A DNA stretch of 45,859 nt, from positions 1 through 45,859 of the forward strand of contig CAJQPL010000018.1 of assembly GCA_905480215.1 (NCBI GenBank), read 5' to 3'. The DNA is from an uncultured Woeseiaceae bacterium. GTDB lineage: Bacteria; Pseudomonadota; Gammaproteobacteria; Steroidobacterales; Woeseiaceae. Under the pieces are notes generated by a model. It was not told where the DNA came from, did not search any database, and saw nothing but the letters and a program-made list of their open reading frames with translations. Shown here piece by piece: positions 33,822-42,942 of the stretch (its first letter is position 1; the number at the start of each line of letters is the position of its first letter). Made by a program: the position numbers and the translations under genes.

Positions 33822-35288
33822 ATGGTCGCTAAAACCGGACTAATGAAACTTTTAATATTAACTGCCGCCCTGCTCGCCTTTGGTAGCAGCTACGCACAGG
33901 ATGAGCTTCGCAACACCTTTTTCAAAGATGCCGACGCAGCCAAAGCCGCGGCCGATGCAGTGAACGCGAAACTGTACGCGCCTAAGACTTACGAGAATGG
34001 CATGCGCGAGTACAACAATGCCGATACCGGTTTGACCCGCGGCCGCAATATCGAGTATGTGCGCTCAAACGCCGCCGATGCGACACGACTCCTGAAAGAA
34101 GCAGTTACGAAAGCTGAACTCGCGCAAACGGCACTCGCGCTCGCCATCAGGAGTCGTCAAGAGGGAGCGAACGCCAAAGCACCGGAACTCTCCACAGATT
34201 TGTGGGACCAGGCACAACAGGAATTCGTGCGCGCGATCCAACTTTTGGAACGTGGCGACATGAAGAATGCCAAACGTCGTGAGGTTGAAGCCACAAGTTT
34301 GTATCGCGAAGCGGAGCTCGCTGCAATCAAGGAGCAGTACCTGAGTGATACTCGGCGCCTGTTAAACGATGCCGAGCGCGCACGCGTTGGTCGATACGCG
34401 CCAATCACGCTAGGCAAAGCCAAGCAGTTGCTCGCCGATGCTGAGCGCGAGTTAAACGAGAACCGCTACGATACGGACTTGCCACGAAGTCTTGCTATTC
34501 AAGCCAATTACGAAGCCAAGCACGCTTTATACCTGTCCGAAATTGGTCGGCAGGTACGAGACAAGGATTTGACGACCGAACAACTGGTGCTCAGCTGGGA
34601 AAAAGCCTTACGCGACATCGCCGCAGTTGCCGACATAGTTCCAGACATGCAGGACGGACAGGACAAATTAGCCGCTGAGTTGACAGCCTACTTTGAAGAA
34701 GAAGCGAAGCAACTGCAGGCACTTAAACAGGAAAAAGCAGATAACGAAGTACGTCTTGCCGACCTCGAAGAAGAATTGCGTACTCTCGATGAGAGACTGG
34801 GCGGCGCCACAGTAGAGCGGGCGGCATTGATTCAACGACTCGAAGCAGACGCGCGCGTAAAGCAACAGTTTCAGCAAGTTGAGAAGATGTTCTCCGCCGC
34901 AGAGGCCCGCGTGTTTCGTGAGGCCGACACCATTATTCTTAGGCTCGTCGGTTTGAGTTTTGACAGTGGCGCCTCGCAGTTAAAGCCTGAAACCTTTGAC
35001 CTGCTTGCCAAAGTCGAGAAAGCAATTGACGTATTTCCGCGCAGCGAGTTAACGATTGAAGGCCACACTGATGCCTACGGTGGCGATGATTCCAATCAGT
35101 TGCTGTCACAACAACGTGCGGATTCCGTGCAGCAATATATGGTCAACGCCATGCGCATTCCGACCTATCGTCTGATCGCGCAAGGCTATGGCGAGACGCG
35201 ACCTGTATCGAGCAATGAAACTGAATCCGGCCGTGCGCAAAATCGGCGTATCGATATCGTCATCAAGCCAAATCTGGAAACCGACTAG
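33822..35288 (+). CDS. Exported coiled-coil protein with C-terminal OmpA domain
   Basis: This 488-residue protein has a signal peptide (MKLLILTAALLAFGSSYAQ). ATG 33822 or ATG 33843 could be the start; a GGGAAC site favours 33822. Residues about 30-330 are almost all charged helix, with repeated Ala/Glu/Lys/Arg patterns (AKAAADAVNAKLYAPKTY, EEEAKQLQALKQEKADNEV) that predict coiled coils. The C-terminal 140 residues are an OmpA/MotB peptidoglycan-binding domain: LSFDSGASQLKPE, IEGHTDAYGGDDSNQLLSQQRADSV, GYGETRPVSSN and RAQNRRIDIVI. It probably links the periplasm or outer membrane to the cell wall. The related DUF4398-type helical module is possible but not proven. Confidence 0.88.
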   Translation: MVAKTGLMKLLILTAALLAFGSSYAQDELRNTFFKDADAAKAAADAVNAKLYAPKTYENGMREYNNADTGLTRGRNIEYVRSNAADATRLLKEAVTKAELAQTALALAIRSRQEGANAKAPELSTDLWDQAQQEFVRAIQLLERGDMKNAKRREVEATSLYREAELAAIKEQYLSDTRRLLNDAERARVGRYAPITLGKAKQLLADAERELNENRYDTDLPRSLAIQANYEAKHALYLSEIGRQVRDKDLTTEQLVLSWEKALRDIAAVADIVPDMQDGQDKLAAELTAYFEEEAKQLQALKQEKADNEVRLADLEEELRTLDERLGGATVERAALIQRLEADARVKQQFQQVEKMFSAAEARVFREADTIILRLVGLSFDSGASQLKPETFDLLAKVEKAIDVFPRSELTIEGHTDAYGGDDSNQLLSQQRADSVQQYMVNAMRIPTYRLIAQGYGETRPVSSNETESGRAQNRRIDIVIKPNLETD

Positions 35289-36208
35289 GCGCCAGCAGCC
35301 AAACCCGGTGATTGACCGCGCCACCATTTTGCAATGGTGTTCGCGGTTTTTTCGTTCACGAGGTAGCCGTATTCGGAATGCGTATTGAGGATGCCGTCCA
35401 GACGGAAATAATTGAACAACTGTATGTCGACAAATTCATCGAGCAAACCTAGCTCCTTCATCTCGCCAAAATCATTCACCAGCAGCGGATCAATAGCTGT
35501 CATATCGCCAATAGCACTAAGGTTCGTCCAGTGCCGAACATTGCTGGGATAACGTTGCACACCGCTCTCACCATGGCCATTGAGCTTGCGTTGCATGAAG
35601 CGCTGTCCGAGCGGACTGCCCATCGTCAGGAACAAATCGATACTGACCGGATTACCCTGCTCATGACTGAGCTCCCACAAAGCGTCGTAGGCAATGACCG
35701 AACCCATGCTGTGGCCGATCAGCAGGATAGGCCGCTCACCGCCCGCCGCTGCTAGCAAGGACACTTTAAGTAGATCGCGAATCTGATCGGCAATGCCTTT
35801 GCGATTACGTTCATAACGCATAAGGTCGCGCAAATGTACTTCCATGCGCTCACTCGCCAAATGTGGAATGAGAAATGGCAACATGTCGCCCAGGTGATAA
35901 ACCCATCGAGTAAGCCGGCGCGACAGAGACGTAGCTTCCGCGATGTCTTTAACTCTCGCCTCGCCTTGTTCGATTACCGCCTCAACCGCGGCAGCATCTA
36001 TTTCGAAGTCGCGATGCATGCCATAAAAGTCGTACGTCCAGGAAACAATACTGAAACTTTCCCGCGAACTGGAAACAGCATCCGCAACCGCTCCATCGAC
36101 ACGCTCCAGCCCGGCCAGAATACAGCGCAGTAAAGCATCTCGGTGCGTTTCAGGCTCAGGCTTGGGCAGCAAACCCGGGACGTAGATAATTAATGGCCGC
36201 GACATCAT
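35285..36208 (-). CDS. Alpha/beta hydrolase (lipase-like)
   Basis: This 307-residue cytoplasmic hydrolase opens with LIIYVPGLLPKPEPE, an oxyanion-region HG-like loop. The nucleophile elbow is LIGHSMGSVIAYDAL (Ser167), and TMGSPLGQRF follows, a block also seen in PGAP1-like or lipase-3-like proteins. The ATG overlaps the yigB stop (ATGATG), so it is the second gene of a yigB-hydrolase unit. Its own stop shares the CTAG palindrome with the OmpA-domain gene. Substrate unknown. Confidence 0.8.
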   Translation of the reverse strand: MMSRPLIIYVPGLLPKPEPETHRDALLRCILAGLERVDGAVADAVSSSRESFSIVSWTYDFYGMHRDFEIDAAAVEAVIEQGEARVKDIAEATSLSRRLTRWVYHLGDMLPFLIPHLASERMEVHLRDLMRYERNRKGIADQIRDLLKVSLLAAAGGERPILLIGHSMGSVIAYDALWELSHEQGNPVSIDLFLTMGSPLGQRFMQRKLNGHGESGVQRYPSNVRHWTNLSAIGDMTAIDPLLVNDFGEMKELGLLDEFVDIQLFNYFRLDGILNTHSEYGYLVNEKTANTIAKWWRGQSPGLAAGA

Positions 36209-36915
36209 GAATCGCTCTTCGGTAGGCGCAGCGGCAGCTCACTGACATGTACAACCTCAATATCCGGACGAGCGACTTGATCCGGCCAGGCTTGCTCATT
36301 GCGATTGACCCAAACCGTACGCAGGCCCGCATTGCGTGCACCGTCCACATCGAACTCCGGGTGATCGCCAACATGCAATGTCTGCGCAGGGCTTGCACCG
36401 CCAAGCTCGACCGCCAGATCAAACACCTGCCGAGCAGGTTTGGCCGCCCCTGCTGTCGCTGCAGTCACGATCTCATCGAACAAGTGCGCGATGCCGATCG
36501 CCTCCAGGTTAGCGTTGCCGTTGGTAACAGCGATGATGACGAAGCGCTCTTTTAAGGCGGCAAGCGCCGAGATGACTCCGGGGAAAATTTCCACATCGTT
36601 GCGCACGGCGTCAAAGACCGCGAACGCGCTATCGACGAAACTATCGTCATAACCGACAGCGGAACCTGCACGAGTCAAAACAGTTCGTCGAAGAAACGTC
36701 AGATCGTGTGTTTGATCCGGGAATTCTGCAACGATCGTGTTTCTAAGTGCACGCATGTCCTCAGTTTGGAATTTTTGAGTAATACGCGGATAGTTCTCAC
36801 CCAGCCACTCATAGAGCACCTTTTCCGCCCGCCGTATCACCGGTTGAATTTCCCAAAGCGTATCATCGAGATCAAGCGTGATTGTGCGTATGTCTTTCAC
36901 AGTTGCGGCCGTCAT
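36205..36915 (-). CDS. yigB: HAD phosphatase, YigB-like
   Basis: This 236-residue HAD hydrolase is close to E. coli YigB, which dephosphorylates FMN and the riboflavin intermediate ARPP. Motif I is TLDLDDTLWEIQPVI (Asp15 and Asp17), motif II is AVTNGNANLEAIG, the motif III Lys is in GAAKPARQVF, and motif IV is LHVGDHPEFDVDGARNAG. YQNEDMR-like text (FQTEDMRALR) also matches YigB. ATG 36915 was chosen because the motif begins soon after it; a longer frame to 37005 would run into the divergent gloA start. Coupled to the following hydrolase gene. Confidence 0.82.
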   Translation of the reverse strand: MTAATVKDIRTITLDLDDTLWEIQPVIRRAEKVLYEWLGENYPRITQKFQTEDMRALRNTIVAEFPDQTHDLTFLRRTVLTRAGSAVGYDDSFVDSAFAVFDAVRNDVEIFPGVISALAALKERFVIIAVTNGNANLEAIGIAHLFDEIVTAATAGAAKPARQVFDLAVELGGASPAQTLHVGDHPEFDVDGARNAGLRTVWVNRNEQAWPDQVARPDIEVVHVSELPLRLPKSDS

Positions 36916-36973
36916 TGGTATCGGACACCATTGTGGATTCAAATCGGATACGAGTCCAACACGGAGCACGACC

Positions 36974-37393
36974 TTGAAATATTTGCATACCATGGTACGC
37001 GTCACGGATCTCGAGGCCTCACTCGACTTCTACTGCAACAAGCTGGGCCTTCAGGAACTCAAGCGTTATGACAATGAGCAGGGTCGCTTTTCGCTGATCT
37101 TCCTCGCTGCACCTGGCGATGAAGAGGCGCAGGTGGAACTCACTCATAACTGGGACCCGGAAGACTATGACGAGGGCCGCAACTTTGGGCACCTCGCCTA
37201 CCGGGTGGATGACATCTACGCGCTATGCCAAAAACTCATGGATGCAGGCATTACGATCAACCGCCCACCACGCGACGGATACATGGCGTTCGTCCGCTCA
37301 CCGGACAACATATCGATAGAGTTGCTGCAAAAAGGCGAAGCGCTTGCACCACAGGAACCGTGGGCATCAATGCAGAATACAGGCCATTGGTAG
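36974..37393 (+). CDS. gloA: Lactoylglutathione lyase (glyoxalase I)
   Basis: Glyoxalase I converts the methylglyoxal-glutathione hemithioacetal to lactoylglutathione. The start is set at TTG 36974, giving (M)KYLHTMVRVTDLEASLDFY, which aligns with the E. coli start MRLLHTMLRV; GGAG lies 7 bases ahead. Metal ligands are His5, the Glu of VELTHNW, the His of NFGHLAYRV and the Glu of SIELLQK. The product is 139 residues, near the E. coli size of 135. An upstream ATG in frame (36878) would overlap the divergent yigB gene and add sequence unlike the family. Confidence 0.93.
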   Translation: MKYLHTMVRVTDLEASLDFYCNKLGLQELKRYDNEQGRFSLIFLAAPGDEEAQVELTHNWDPEDYDEGRNFGHLAYRVDDIYALCQKLMDAGITINRPPRDGYMAFVRSPDNISIELLQKGEALAPQEPWASMQNTGHW

Positions 37394-37394
37394 T

Positions 37395-37799
37395 GTGAGC
37401 GACAGGCTGTTTGATCAACTGCGGGCGCTCAACTTACCCGTAGGCGACTACGCCGTATTTGGCAGCGGTCCGCTCATCGTCAGAGGCATCGTTGCAGTGA
37501 GCAATGATCTCGATATTGTGTGTCGCGGCGCGGCCTGGGATAGAGCCTGTGAGATAGGCGAGCAAGAATTCCTGCCGGAGTATGATGTCACTATCGCATC
37601 GATATTTGACGGCGCCATAAGCTTTGGAACGAAATGGGGCATCGGCGATTTCGACGTAGATGAGCTTATCGATTCGGCAGAAATACTGGATGCGCTGCCC
37701 TTTGTGCGCCTTGAGCACGTCGTCAGCTACAAGACGGCTCGCGGCAGCGACAAAGATAAACGACATCTCAAGGCGCTGGCAGCATCCAGCTACCCATGA
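37395..37799 (+). CDS. Nucleotidyltransferase-like protein
   Basis: This 134-residue protein starts at GTG 37395, two bases after the gloA stop. It has FGSGPLIVRGIVAVSNDLDIVCRG: the Gly-Ser loop, spacing and DLDI pair resemble minimal nucleotidyltransferases (pol-beta fold, AbiEii-like or COG-type antitoxin-like proteins). VSYKTARGSDKDKRHLKAL, near the end, matches the K..R.K D..D segment of that fold. It is coupled to gloA and has no visible HEPN-type partner. The substrate is unknown; the family call is tentative. Confidence 0.7.
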   Translation: MSDRLFDQLRALNLPVGDYAVFGSGPLIVRGIVAVSNDLDIVCRGAAWDRACEIGEQEFLPEYDVTIASIFDGAISFGTKWGIGDFDVDELIDSAEILDALPFVRLEHVVSYKTARGSDKDKRHLKALAASSYP

Positions 37800-37805
37800 T
37801 TCGAC

Positions 37806-37928
37806 TTGCGAAGTACACTTGGCAGACAGCGAAAATTAATTCCAGGTTGGGTCGTTATCGTCGCGATATTCCCGCTGCTCGGCCTGATTGTCTGGTTCTT
37901 CATCGGCCCGGGATCGCCAAGAAAATAA
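37806..37928 (+). CDS. Possible 40-residue membrane peptide, or in-frame tail of the gene before
   Basis: After the TGA stop at 37797-37799 the same frame stays open for 43 codons, to TAA at 37926-37928. The encoded end is LIPGWVVIVAIFPLLGLIVWFFIGPGSPRK: one hydrophobic helix and a Pro/Gly/Lys tail, reminiscent of the short membrane module of PLDc_N-type proteins (Trp, Pro-x-x-Gly, Trp-Phe, Gly-Pro). As a separate gene it would need TTG 37806 and has no ribosome site. It may be a small gene, a readthrough extension, or a chance frame. Confidence 0.3.
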   Translation: MRSTLGRQRKLIPGWVVIVAIFPLLGLIVWFFIGPGSPRK

Positions 37929-37940
37929 AGCGGCTTGGCT

Positions 37941-39620
37941 CTAGTTAGAGGGTGGCATTAACGGCGGCAATGGGTCATCGGTCTCGTAGGTGCCTTCCTC
38001 ATGCAGCAGCTTGATTGATCGCAGCAACTTTGCCGTCGCGTCGCCGTTCCATTCGCTGCTGCCATTTCCGTAGCTGGTTGCCGATAGTGCTCGCAGCTCG
38101 TCGCTAAGCGGTGCGGCAATACGCGCTGCAAAATCGCCGATATTGCGTGGCGCATCATCAGGCCATTGCAGGCGCCCCCATTCAATGAGCGCAGCTCGCA
38201 ACGCAGGCTTATCGCCCGTTGCCGCTGCTTTTCTCGCGGCTTTCACGAATTTGGCCTGTTGCTTGTAGATCGGCGGAGGCTCTGGCGCTTTATCGATTTG
38301 CGCACGCTCTCGGCCAGACCACCACCATGCCGCTACCGTTAACAACCACAGCCCGGCCAGCAATTGACTAACGAGTCGCCAGAAGCGATCTGCTGCCGGG
38401 TCGGTCTGTGGTGCTGCCGTCTCTGCCAGCGCGATCTCGGTGGCAGGTGGCTGTGCTGGCAACGCGGCGTCAAGTGGCGCCTTGATATCAATAGTTCTGG
38501 CGGCGAGTTTGGCAACTCGCCATTCGCGTGCCTCAATATCCCACCACGGCACCTCAAGCTCTGGAATTTCTATAGCGCCGCCGCGAGTTGCAATCAAGGC
38601 ATACTGATCTCTGCGAATACCGCGTATACCTTCGGCAGCAAACTCCCTGCTGAGATCGGGTTTATCCGTGTAAACATTCATACCATCGATTTCAGGAGGA
38701 TCGAGCACGGGTATCTGCGTTTCGATCTGCCCGAGCACGCTGATCGACACCTTTCTCGTCAGCGGCTCGCCGGCGGCAATTCTTTCTGGCTCGCGCGACC
38801 ACTCTTCCCCGAGCGTTACAGCTTTGGCAGGCAGCCACGCCGCATCCGGATAATCAGCTGGCGGAGCGGGTATCGGCAACACCTTAATCGTATGCGAGTC
38901 CGATTCGAATACCTTGCGGCCCGTTATGCGACCGTCTTTCAATATCCGCGCTTCAAAGCGCGCCGGGGAAATGGAAATCTCACCGCTCGCCTGAGGATAG
39001 ATTGCTAATACCTGTTCGACTACGTTATAGGCTTTGCCGTTCAATATAGCCTCGTAACGACGCTCCGTGCCGGCGCGCTCGAAAAGCACCTCTACACCGC
39101 TAAAGCTTGGATCGCGGCCGCCGTCCTGACGGGTTGGAACCGCTTTATAAACCCGATAGCGATACAGAATTTGCGACTGTACGTAGACCTCGGACTGGTC
39201 AACTTCGCTGCTGATGAATACGTCAGCTTCGCCCGGTGGTGCGTGTGTCGGTTCATTGATGGTGATCGCGATCGGCGAACTCGTCTCGGTGCCTACGGTA
39301 ATCGCAGGAATCTCCTGCTTACCCGCCTGCTTCGCCATCAATGCAATAGTCCAGGTGCGAGTCCGGCGAATCTGGCCGTTGATGATAGATGTGTTACTCA
39401 GATGACTCACCTGACCCCGGTAAAACTTTTCGTCGAGAACCGACAGGTCGGGTTCCTTGTCGACAAAAACATCGGCAGCAATCTCAAGAATGAACGATTC
39501 GTTCAAGTCGACAGATGGCCGGTCGACTCGCGTCGTAATTTCTGCGGCAGCGTTGGCGGCCAGCATTATTACGCCGCACAAGGCGAGCATCACGTTGAGG
39601 AAAATCTTGCGCTTAATCAT
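37941..39620 (-). CDS. batD: BatD-like membrane protein
   Basis: This is the last gene of the MoxR/Bat operon. The 559-residue product has a signal peptide (ending ANAAAEI), two or three immunoglobulin-like beta domains (RTRTWTIALMAKQAGKQEIPAITV, and PELEVPWWDIEAREW), one membrane segment near residues 420-445 (LLAGLWLLTVAAWWWSG) and a cytoplasmic helical tail with RAALIEWGRLQWPDDAP. BatD proteins (oxygen tolerance, DUF7939-type tail) work with VWA proteins BatA/BatB. ATG 39620 overlaps the preceding stop as TAATG; GTG 39626 is less likely. Confidence 0.85.
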   Translation of the reverse strand: MIKRKIFLNVMLALCGVIMLAANAAAEITTRVDRPSVDLNESFILEIAADVFVDKEPDLSVLDEKFYRGQVSHLSNTSIINGQIRRTRTWTIALMAKQAGKQEIPAITVGTETSSPIAITINEPTHAPPGEADVFISSEVDQSEVYVQSQILYRYRVYKAVPTRQDGGRDPSFSGVEVLFERAGTERRYEAILNGKAYNVVEQVLAIYPQASGEISISPARFEARILKDGRITGRKVFESDSHTIKVLPIPAPPADYPDAAWLPAKAVTLGEEWSREPERIAAGEPLTRKVSISVLGQIETQIPVLDPPEIDGMNVYTDKPDLSREFAAEGIRGIRRDQYALIATRGGAIEIPELEVPWWDIEAREWRVAKLAARTIDIKAPLDAALPAQPPATEIALAETAAPQTDPAADRFWRLVSQLLAGLWLLTVAAWWWSGRERAQIDKAPEPPPIYKQQAKFVKAARKAAATGDKPALRAALIEWGRLQWPDDAPRNIGDFAARIAAPLSDELRALSATSYGNGSSEWNGDATAKLLRSIKLLHEEGTYETDDPLPPLMPPSN

Positions 39621-41425
39621 TACCACGGTTGTGCCTCATTGTCGGGCCATACGGTGTTGCCGTCCTGATCAACGCCAGAACGCTGATATTGATATCGAAA
39701 TTTGCGTCGCAGCAAGCCGCCCGGATCGTCCGGCACGCGCCGCAGCCACTGTTCCATCGCTTGCTGTTCTTCCTGTTGCTCGCGCAATTCTGCAAGCTCA
39801 GCGGCCGACATCTGTTGTGGCTGTTCGCCCGCCTCTGCTTCTTCGGCAGCGCGCTGCAGCTCCTCTTGCAAGGCCTTCATATCCTCTTCGCTCATCTCTT
39901 CGTCGCCATTCTGAGCGTTATCACTTTGTTCCGATTCGCCGTCGGATTGTGACTCACCTTGCTCGCCTTCCTGGTCAGACTCATCGCCCGATTCTGATTG
40001 CTCGTCGTCTCCGTCAGGCTCTGACTCCTGTTGCTCGCCATTTTGCTGTTGTTGCTGTTGCTCCTGCTGCTCTTTGAGCTGTTTGACCAGCGCCAGGTTG
40101 TACTGGGCATCGTCATCGTTGGCGTCCATCGCCAGCACTTGCTCATAGGCATCGATGGCCGCGTCAAACTCTCCCTGCAGCGCTTTTGCATTACCGAGAT
40201 TGTAGAGATTTGTCGTATCGTTTTTATTAGCAAAACCGTCGCCACTGGCGGCGAAATCCTCGGCCCTGTAATCGGCGACCGCTTTCCATTCTTCGTTCTC
40301 AAACAATGCAGCTGCCTCTTCCGCGTTACCCTCGGTTAGCAACTTTTCTGCTTGCTGATCCTTGGTCAACCACAGGTCGGTCCAGGATGCCGCCACAGCA
40401 GGTTGTGGCCATGGTGCGATAAACAGGACGGCAACAAATACCCAACCGCGGCGGAATGCCAATGCCGCCAATGGCAGCAGCAGCAGAAGTAACCAGGGCC
40501 CCTCTTCGCGCCAAAGGTCAGTTGCCATGGAATTGTCACCAGCCACCTTGCCGGCGCCCGGAACCTCACCACTTAGCAGATGCTCAAGATCGCGATCGTC
40601 GGCAGAAAGCTGTGCATAACGTCCGCCGCCAAGTTTCGCCAGATCGCGCAAGCCGGAGTCTTCGAGTCGCGGCAGCGCAATCTTGCCGCGACCGTCGGTA
40701 ACGAAACCACCCGTCACTCGAGGAATAGGCGCGCCTTCCTTGGTGCCGACACCGAGAATTGATAATGAGTATCCAGCCGCAGTCAGTTCACGCGTAGTAG
40801 TTTCTGCCGCCGGTGACGAACCGCCATCGGTAATAATCAATACTTCGCCAACGCCGGCACCCGCTCGCTCCAACAGCTGACTACCTTTGCTGATAGCAAC
40901 TTCCGGATAGCTGCCACGACTCGGCATGATGTCAGTGGAGAGACTGTTCACCAGCGACGCAATGGTGTCTGTATCGGTAGTTAGGGGCGTTACCGTAAAC
41001 GCATTTGCGGAATATACGATTAGCGCTGTTTGGCCGCTCTTGCGGCGCTCAAGAATATCGAGGATCTTGAGTTTTGCTCGTGCCAGTCGACTGGGTGCAA
41101 TATCTTCTGCATCCATGGATCGCGACAGGTCGAGCGCAATCACCAAGGCCTGTTGCGCTCGATACACAGGCTGCTCGATTCGTTCCCATGCAGGACCGGC
41201 AAGCGCGACTATCGCGACCAAACCACCGAGGCCCAACAACCACCATCGATGATCAACTCCGCGACCCGGGTCGCGTGACAACACGTAGGGCATCAACGCC
41301 GGATCAATCACGGCTCGCCAGTTGCCCGCACCAAGCTTGCCGCGAGCAAGCAGAACCGCGACTAACACCACAACGGGTATGGCCAACAGCCATTCCGGGC
41401 GTAACAGATGGAAGTCAGCCAGCAC
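39620..41425 (-). CDS. batB: BatB-BatC fusion: VWA domain plus TPR and acidic Gln-rich tail
   Basis: This 601-residue inner-membrane protein has an N-terminal helix and a second one near 62-78, then a von Willebrand A domain with MIDAS motif DLSRSMD (99-105) and ITDGGSS. A membrane helix follows near residues 312-326 (WLLLLLLPLAALAF). After it come a TPR (NLYNLGNAKALQGEFDAAIDAYEQVLAM) and a long, low-complexity Gln/Glu/Asp/Ser segment, ending LLRRKFRYQYQR. The C-terminal half corresponds to BatC, so the two are fused here, as in several gammaproteobacteria. It overlaps batA by 11 bases and batD by one. Confidence 0.9.
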   Translation of the reverse strand: MLADFHLLRPEWLLAIPVVVLVAVLLARGKLGAGNWRAVIDPALMPYVLSRDPGRGVDHRWWLLGLGGLVAIVALAGPAWERIEQPVYRAQQALVIALDLSRSMDAEDIAPSRLARAKLKILDILERRKSGQTALIVYSANAFTVTPLTTDTDTIASLVNSLSTDIMPSRGSYPEVAISKGSQLLERAGAGVGEVLIITDGGSSPAAETTTRELTAAGYSLSILGVGTKEGAPIPRVTGGFVTDGRGKIALPRLEDSGLRDLAKLGGGRYAQLSADDRDLEHLLSGEVPGAGKVAGDNSMATDLWREEGPWLLLLLLPLAALAFRRGWVFVAVLFIAPWPQPAVAASWTDLWLTKDQQAEKLLTEGNAEEAAALFENEEWKAVADYRAEDFAASGDGFANKNDTTNLYNLGNAKALQGEFDAAIDAYEQVLAMDANDDDAQYNLALVKQLKEQQEQQQQQQNGEQQESEPDGDDEQSESGDESDQEGEQGESQSDGESEQSDNAQNGDEEMSEEDMKALQEELQRAAEEAEAGEQPQQMSAAELAELREQQEEQQAMEQWLRRVPDDPGGLLRRKFRYQYQRSGVDQDGNTVWPDNEAQPW

Positions 41426-42449
41426 TGGGCATACCCTCCACGATCTTCTGCATTCTTAGTCGCTGCGACAGGCTTAGCAGACACGCCAAGATCACCAGTA
41501 GCAACGCGGCTGCCAGCGGGTAATAGAAATACGACTTAACCGGTCGAAACCCGGACTCCGCCTCTTCCACCGGCTCAAGCTCATCAACCAGTTTGTATAT
41601 GTCCTGCAAACTGCTGGTATCGGTTGCACGAAAATATCGGCCGCCGGTAAGTTCTGCTATTTCTGTCAAGGTTGCTTCGTCGAGATCGGCCGAAGGATTT
41701 ATCTGCCGGCGGCCGCCGATCAGAGACGAGACTTCCAGTTTCTCTGCGCCAATACCGATAGTGTAGATCCGCAAACCCACTTGCTGAGCAAGTTCTGCTG
41801 CCTTGATGGGATTAACTTCACCTGCCGTATTTGCACCGTCCGTCAGTAACACCAAAACCTGATCGCCAGCATCACTCTCTTGCTCGTGCACACGGCGCAC
41901 GGCTAATGTGATCGCGTCGCCGATAGCCGTTTTTTCGCCGGCCAAACCAATGAACGCTTCCATCAACAAGACGTTCACAGTTTCCCTGTCCAACGTCAGG
42001 GGCACCTGTAAGTACGCGCGCTCGCCAAATAAAATCAGACCAATTCGGTCGCCTTCACGACGCTCAACAAAATCGCTGGCGACGGCCTTGGTCGCCGTCA
42101 GGCGGTCAACGCGACGACCTACCAGCTCGAAGTCTTTCTGGTCCATGCTTCCCGACAAGTCGACCGCCAACATAAGGTTGCGGCCGGCGACCGGGAGCTC
42201 GAGTTCCTCGCCCATGCGTTCCGGGCGGGCCGCGCCAACGACCAGCAATATCCAGGCGAACGTCGCAACCCAAAAGCGCCAATTGAATACCTGCTCCGCG
42301 CCGGACCTGTCTTTGAGTGTCGAAAAACTATCGGTGTTGGGCACGCGCAAGCCTGCCTCAGACATACCTTTTGCCGGTTTCAAAACATAGCGCAGAAGCA
42401 ACGGCAGCGGCAGTGCTGCCAATACCCATGGCCAGGCAAGAAACCACAT
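41415..42449 (-). CDS. batA: BatA-like VWA protein
   Basis: This 344-residue inner-membrane protein has helices at the start (PLPLLLRYVL, and about 58-73) and the end (SYFYYPLAAALLLVILACLL). The VWA domain between them has MIDAS DLSGSMDQKD (97-106), VLLTDGANTAGEVNP and RTAVGDAITLAV-like text (KTAIGDAITLAVRR). It is the first of two adjacent VWA proteins in this operon, expected to form a membrane complex with a MoxR ATPase. Start and stop overlap the neighbouring genes by a few bases. Confidence 0.9.
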   Translation of the reverse strand: MWFLAWPWVLAALPLPLLLRYVLKPAKGMSEAGLRVPNTDSFSTLKDRSGAEQVFNWRFWVATFAWILLVVGAARPERMGEELELPVAGRNLMLAVDLSGSMDQKDFELVGRRVDRLTATKAVASDFVERREGDRIGLILFGERAYLQVPLTLDRETVNVLLMEAFIGLAGEKTAIGDAITLAVRRVHEQESDAGDQVLVLLTDGANTAGEVNPIKAAELAQQVGLRIYTIGIGAEKLEVSSLIGGRRQINPSADLDEATLTEIAELTGGRYFRATDTSSLQDIYKLVDELEPVEEAESGFRPVKSYFYYPLAAALLLVILACLLSLSQRLRMQKIVEGMPSAG

Positions 42450-42940
42450 CAGCGCACACCCCCAACCGGGGTCGCGAGGCGCATCCTTACGGCGGCCAAT
42501 AAAGCATTGATATCAACGTCGGCAAAATCACCGTTGGGGTCCCGATAGGGCAACTGCAATAAGCTCTTGCCGCCCTCGGTATGGAAATAAGGCACCGGCA
42601 AGTCGCGATCCAGCCACTGCAACCAAGCCTCACCGCTGAGACCCGCGACTTCATGCCTCGGCGCGTACGCCAACATCGCACGTCGTGTTAGTTCCGACAC
42701 ATCCTGCCCGAGCGTCACGACGTTGCCATGACTAAGATAGCTGGCCTCAACTTTCGCAAGTTGTTGCAGTGCGTAGCGCCGTGGCGCGTTGAACCGCCAG
42801 CTGCGAAGACTACGCAACGCCAAATAGCCAAGTACGCCTGCTGCCAACGCGATTAGCACCCACCACCCGGGCGCCAGCGGCCACCAACCAATAGAGTTCG
42901 GCAAATGCAGATCACGCAATGGGATTTGGCTCGGCTCCAT
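42449..42940 (-). CDS. DUF4381 membrane protein
   Basis: This 163-residue protein has the order typical of DUF4381: short N-terminal LRDLHLPNSIGWWPLAPGWW, one membrane helix (about 27-45, ALAAGVLGYLAL-like), then a cytoplasmic helical part with RRYALQQLAKVEASYL, LSELTRRAMLAYAP-like text and LSGEAWLQWLDRDLP. It always accompanies DUF58 and VWA genes in Bat operons; probably a subunit of the membrane complex. The gap to the DUF58 gene is 2 bases, and the batA start overlaps its stop by one base. Confidence 0.87.
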   Translation of the reverse strand: MEPSQIPLRDLHLPNSIGWWPLAPGWWVLIALAAGVLGYLALRSLRSWRFNAPRRYALQQLAKVEASYLSHGNVVTLGQDVSELTRRAMLAYAPRHEVAGLSGEAWLQWLDRDLPVPYFHTEGGKSLLQLPYRDPNGDFADVDINALLAAVRMRLATPVGGVR

Positions 42941-42942
42941 AC

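Noticed and set aside
36916..37005. Longer N-terminus for yigB
   Set aside because: It would overlap the gloA start and adds residues with no similarity to HAD proteins; ATG 36915 fits the family.
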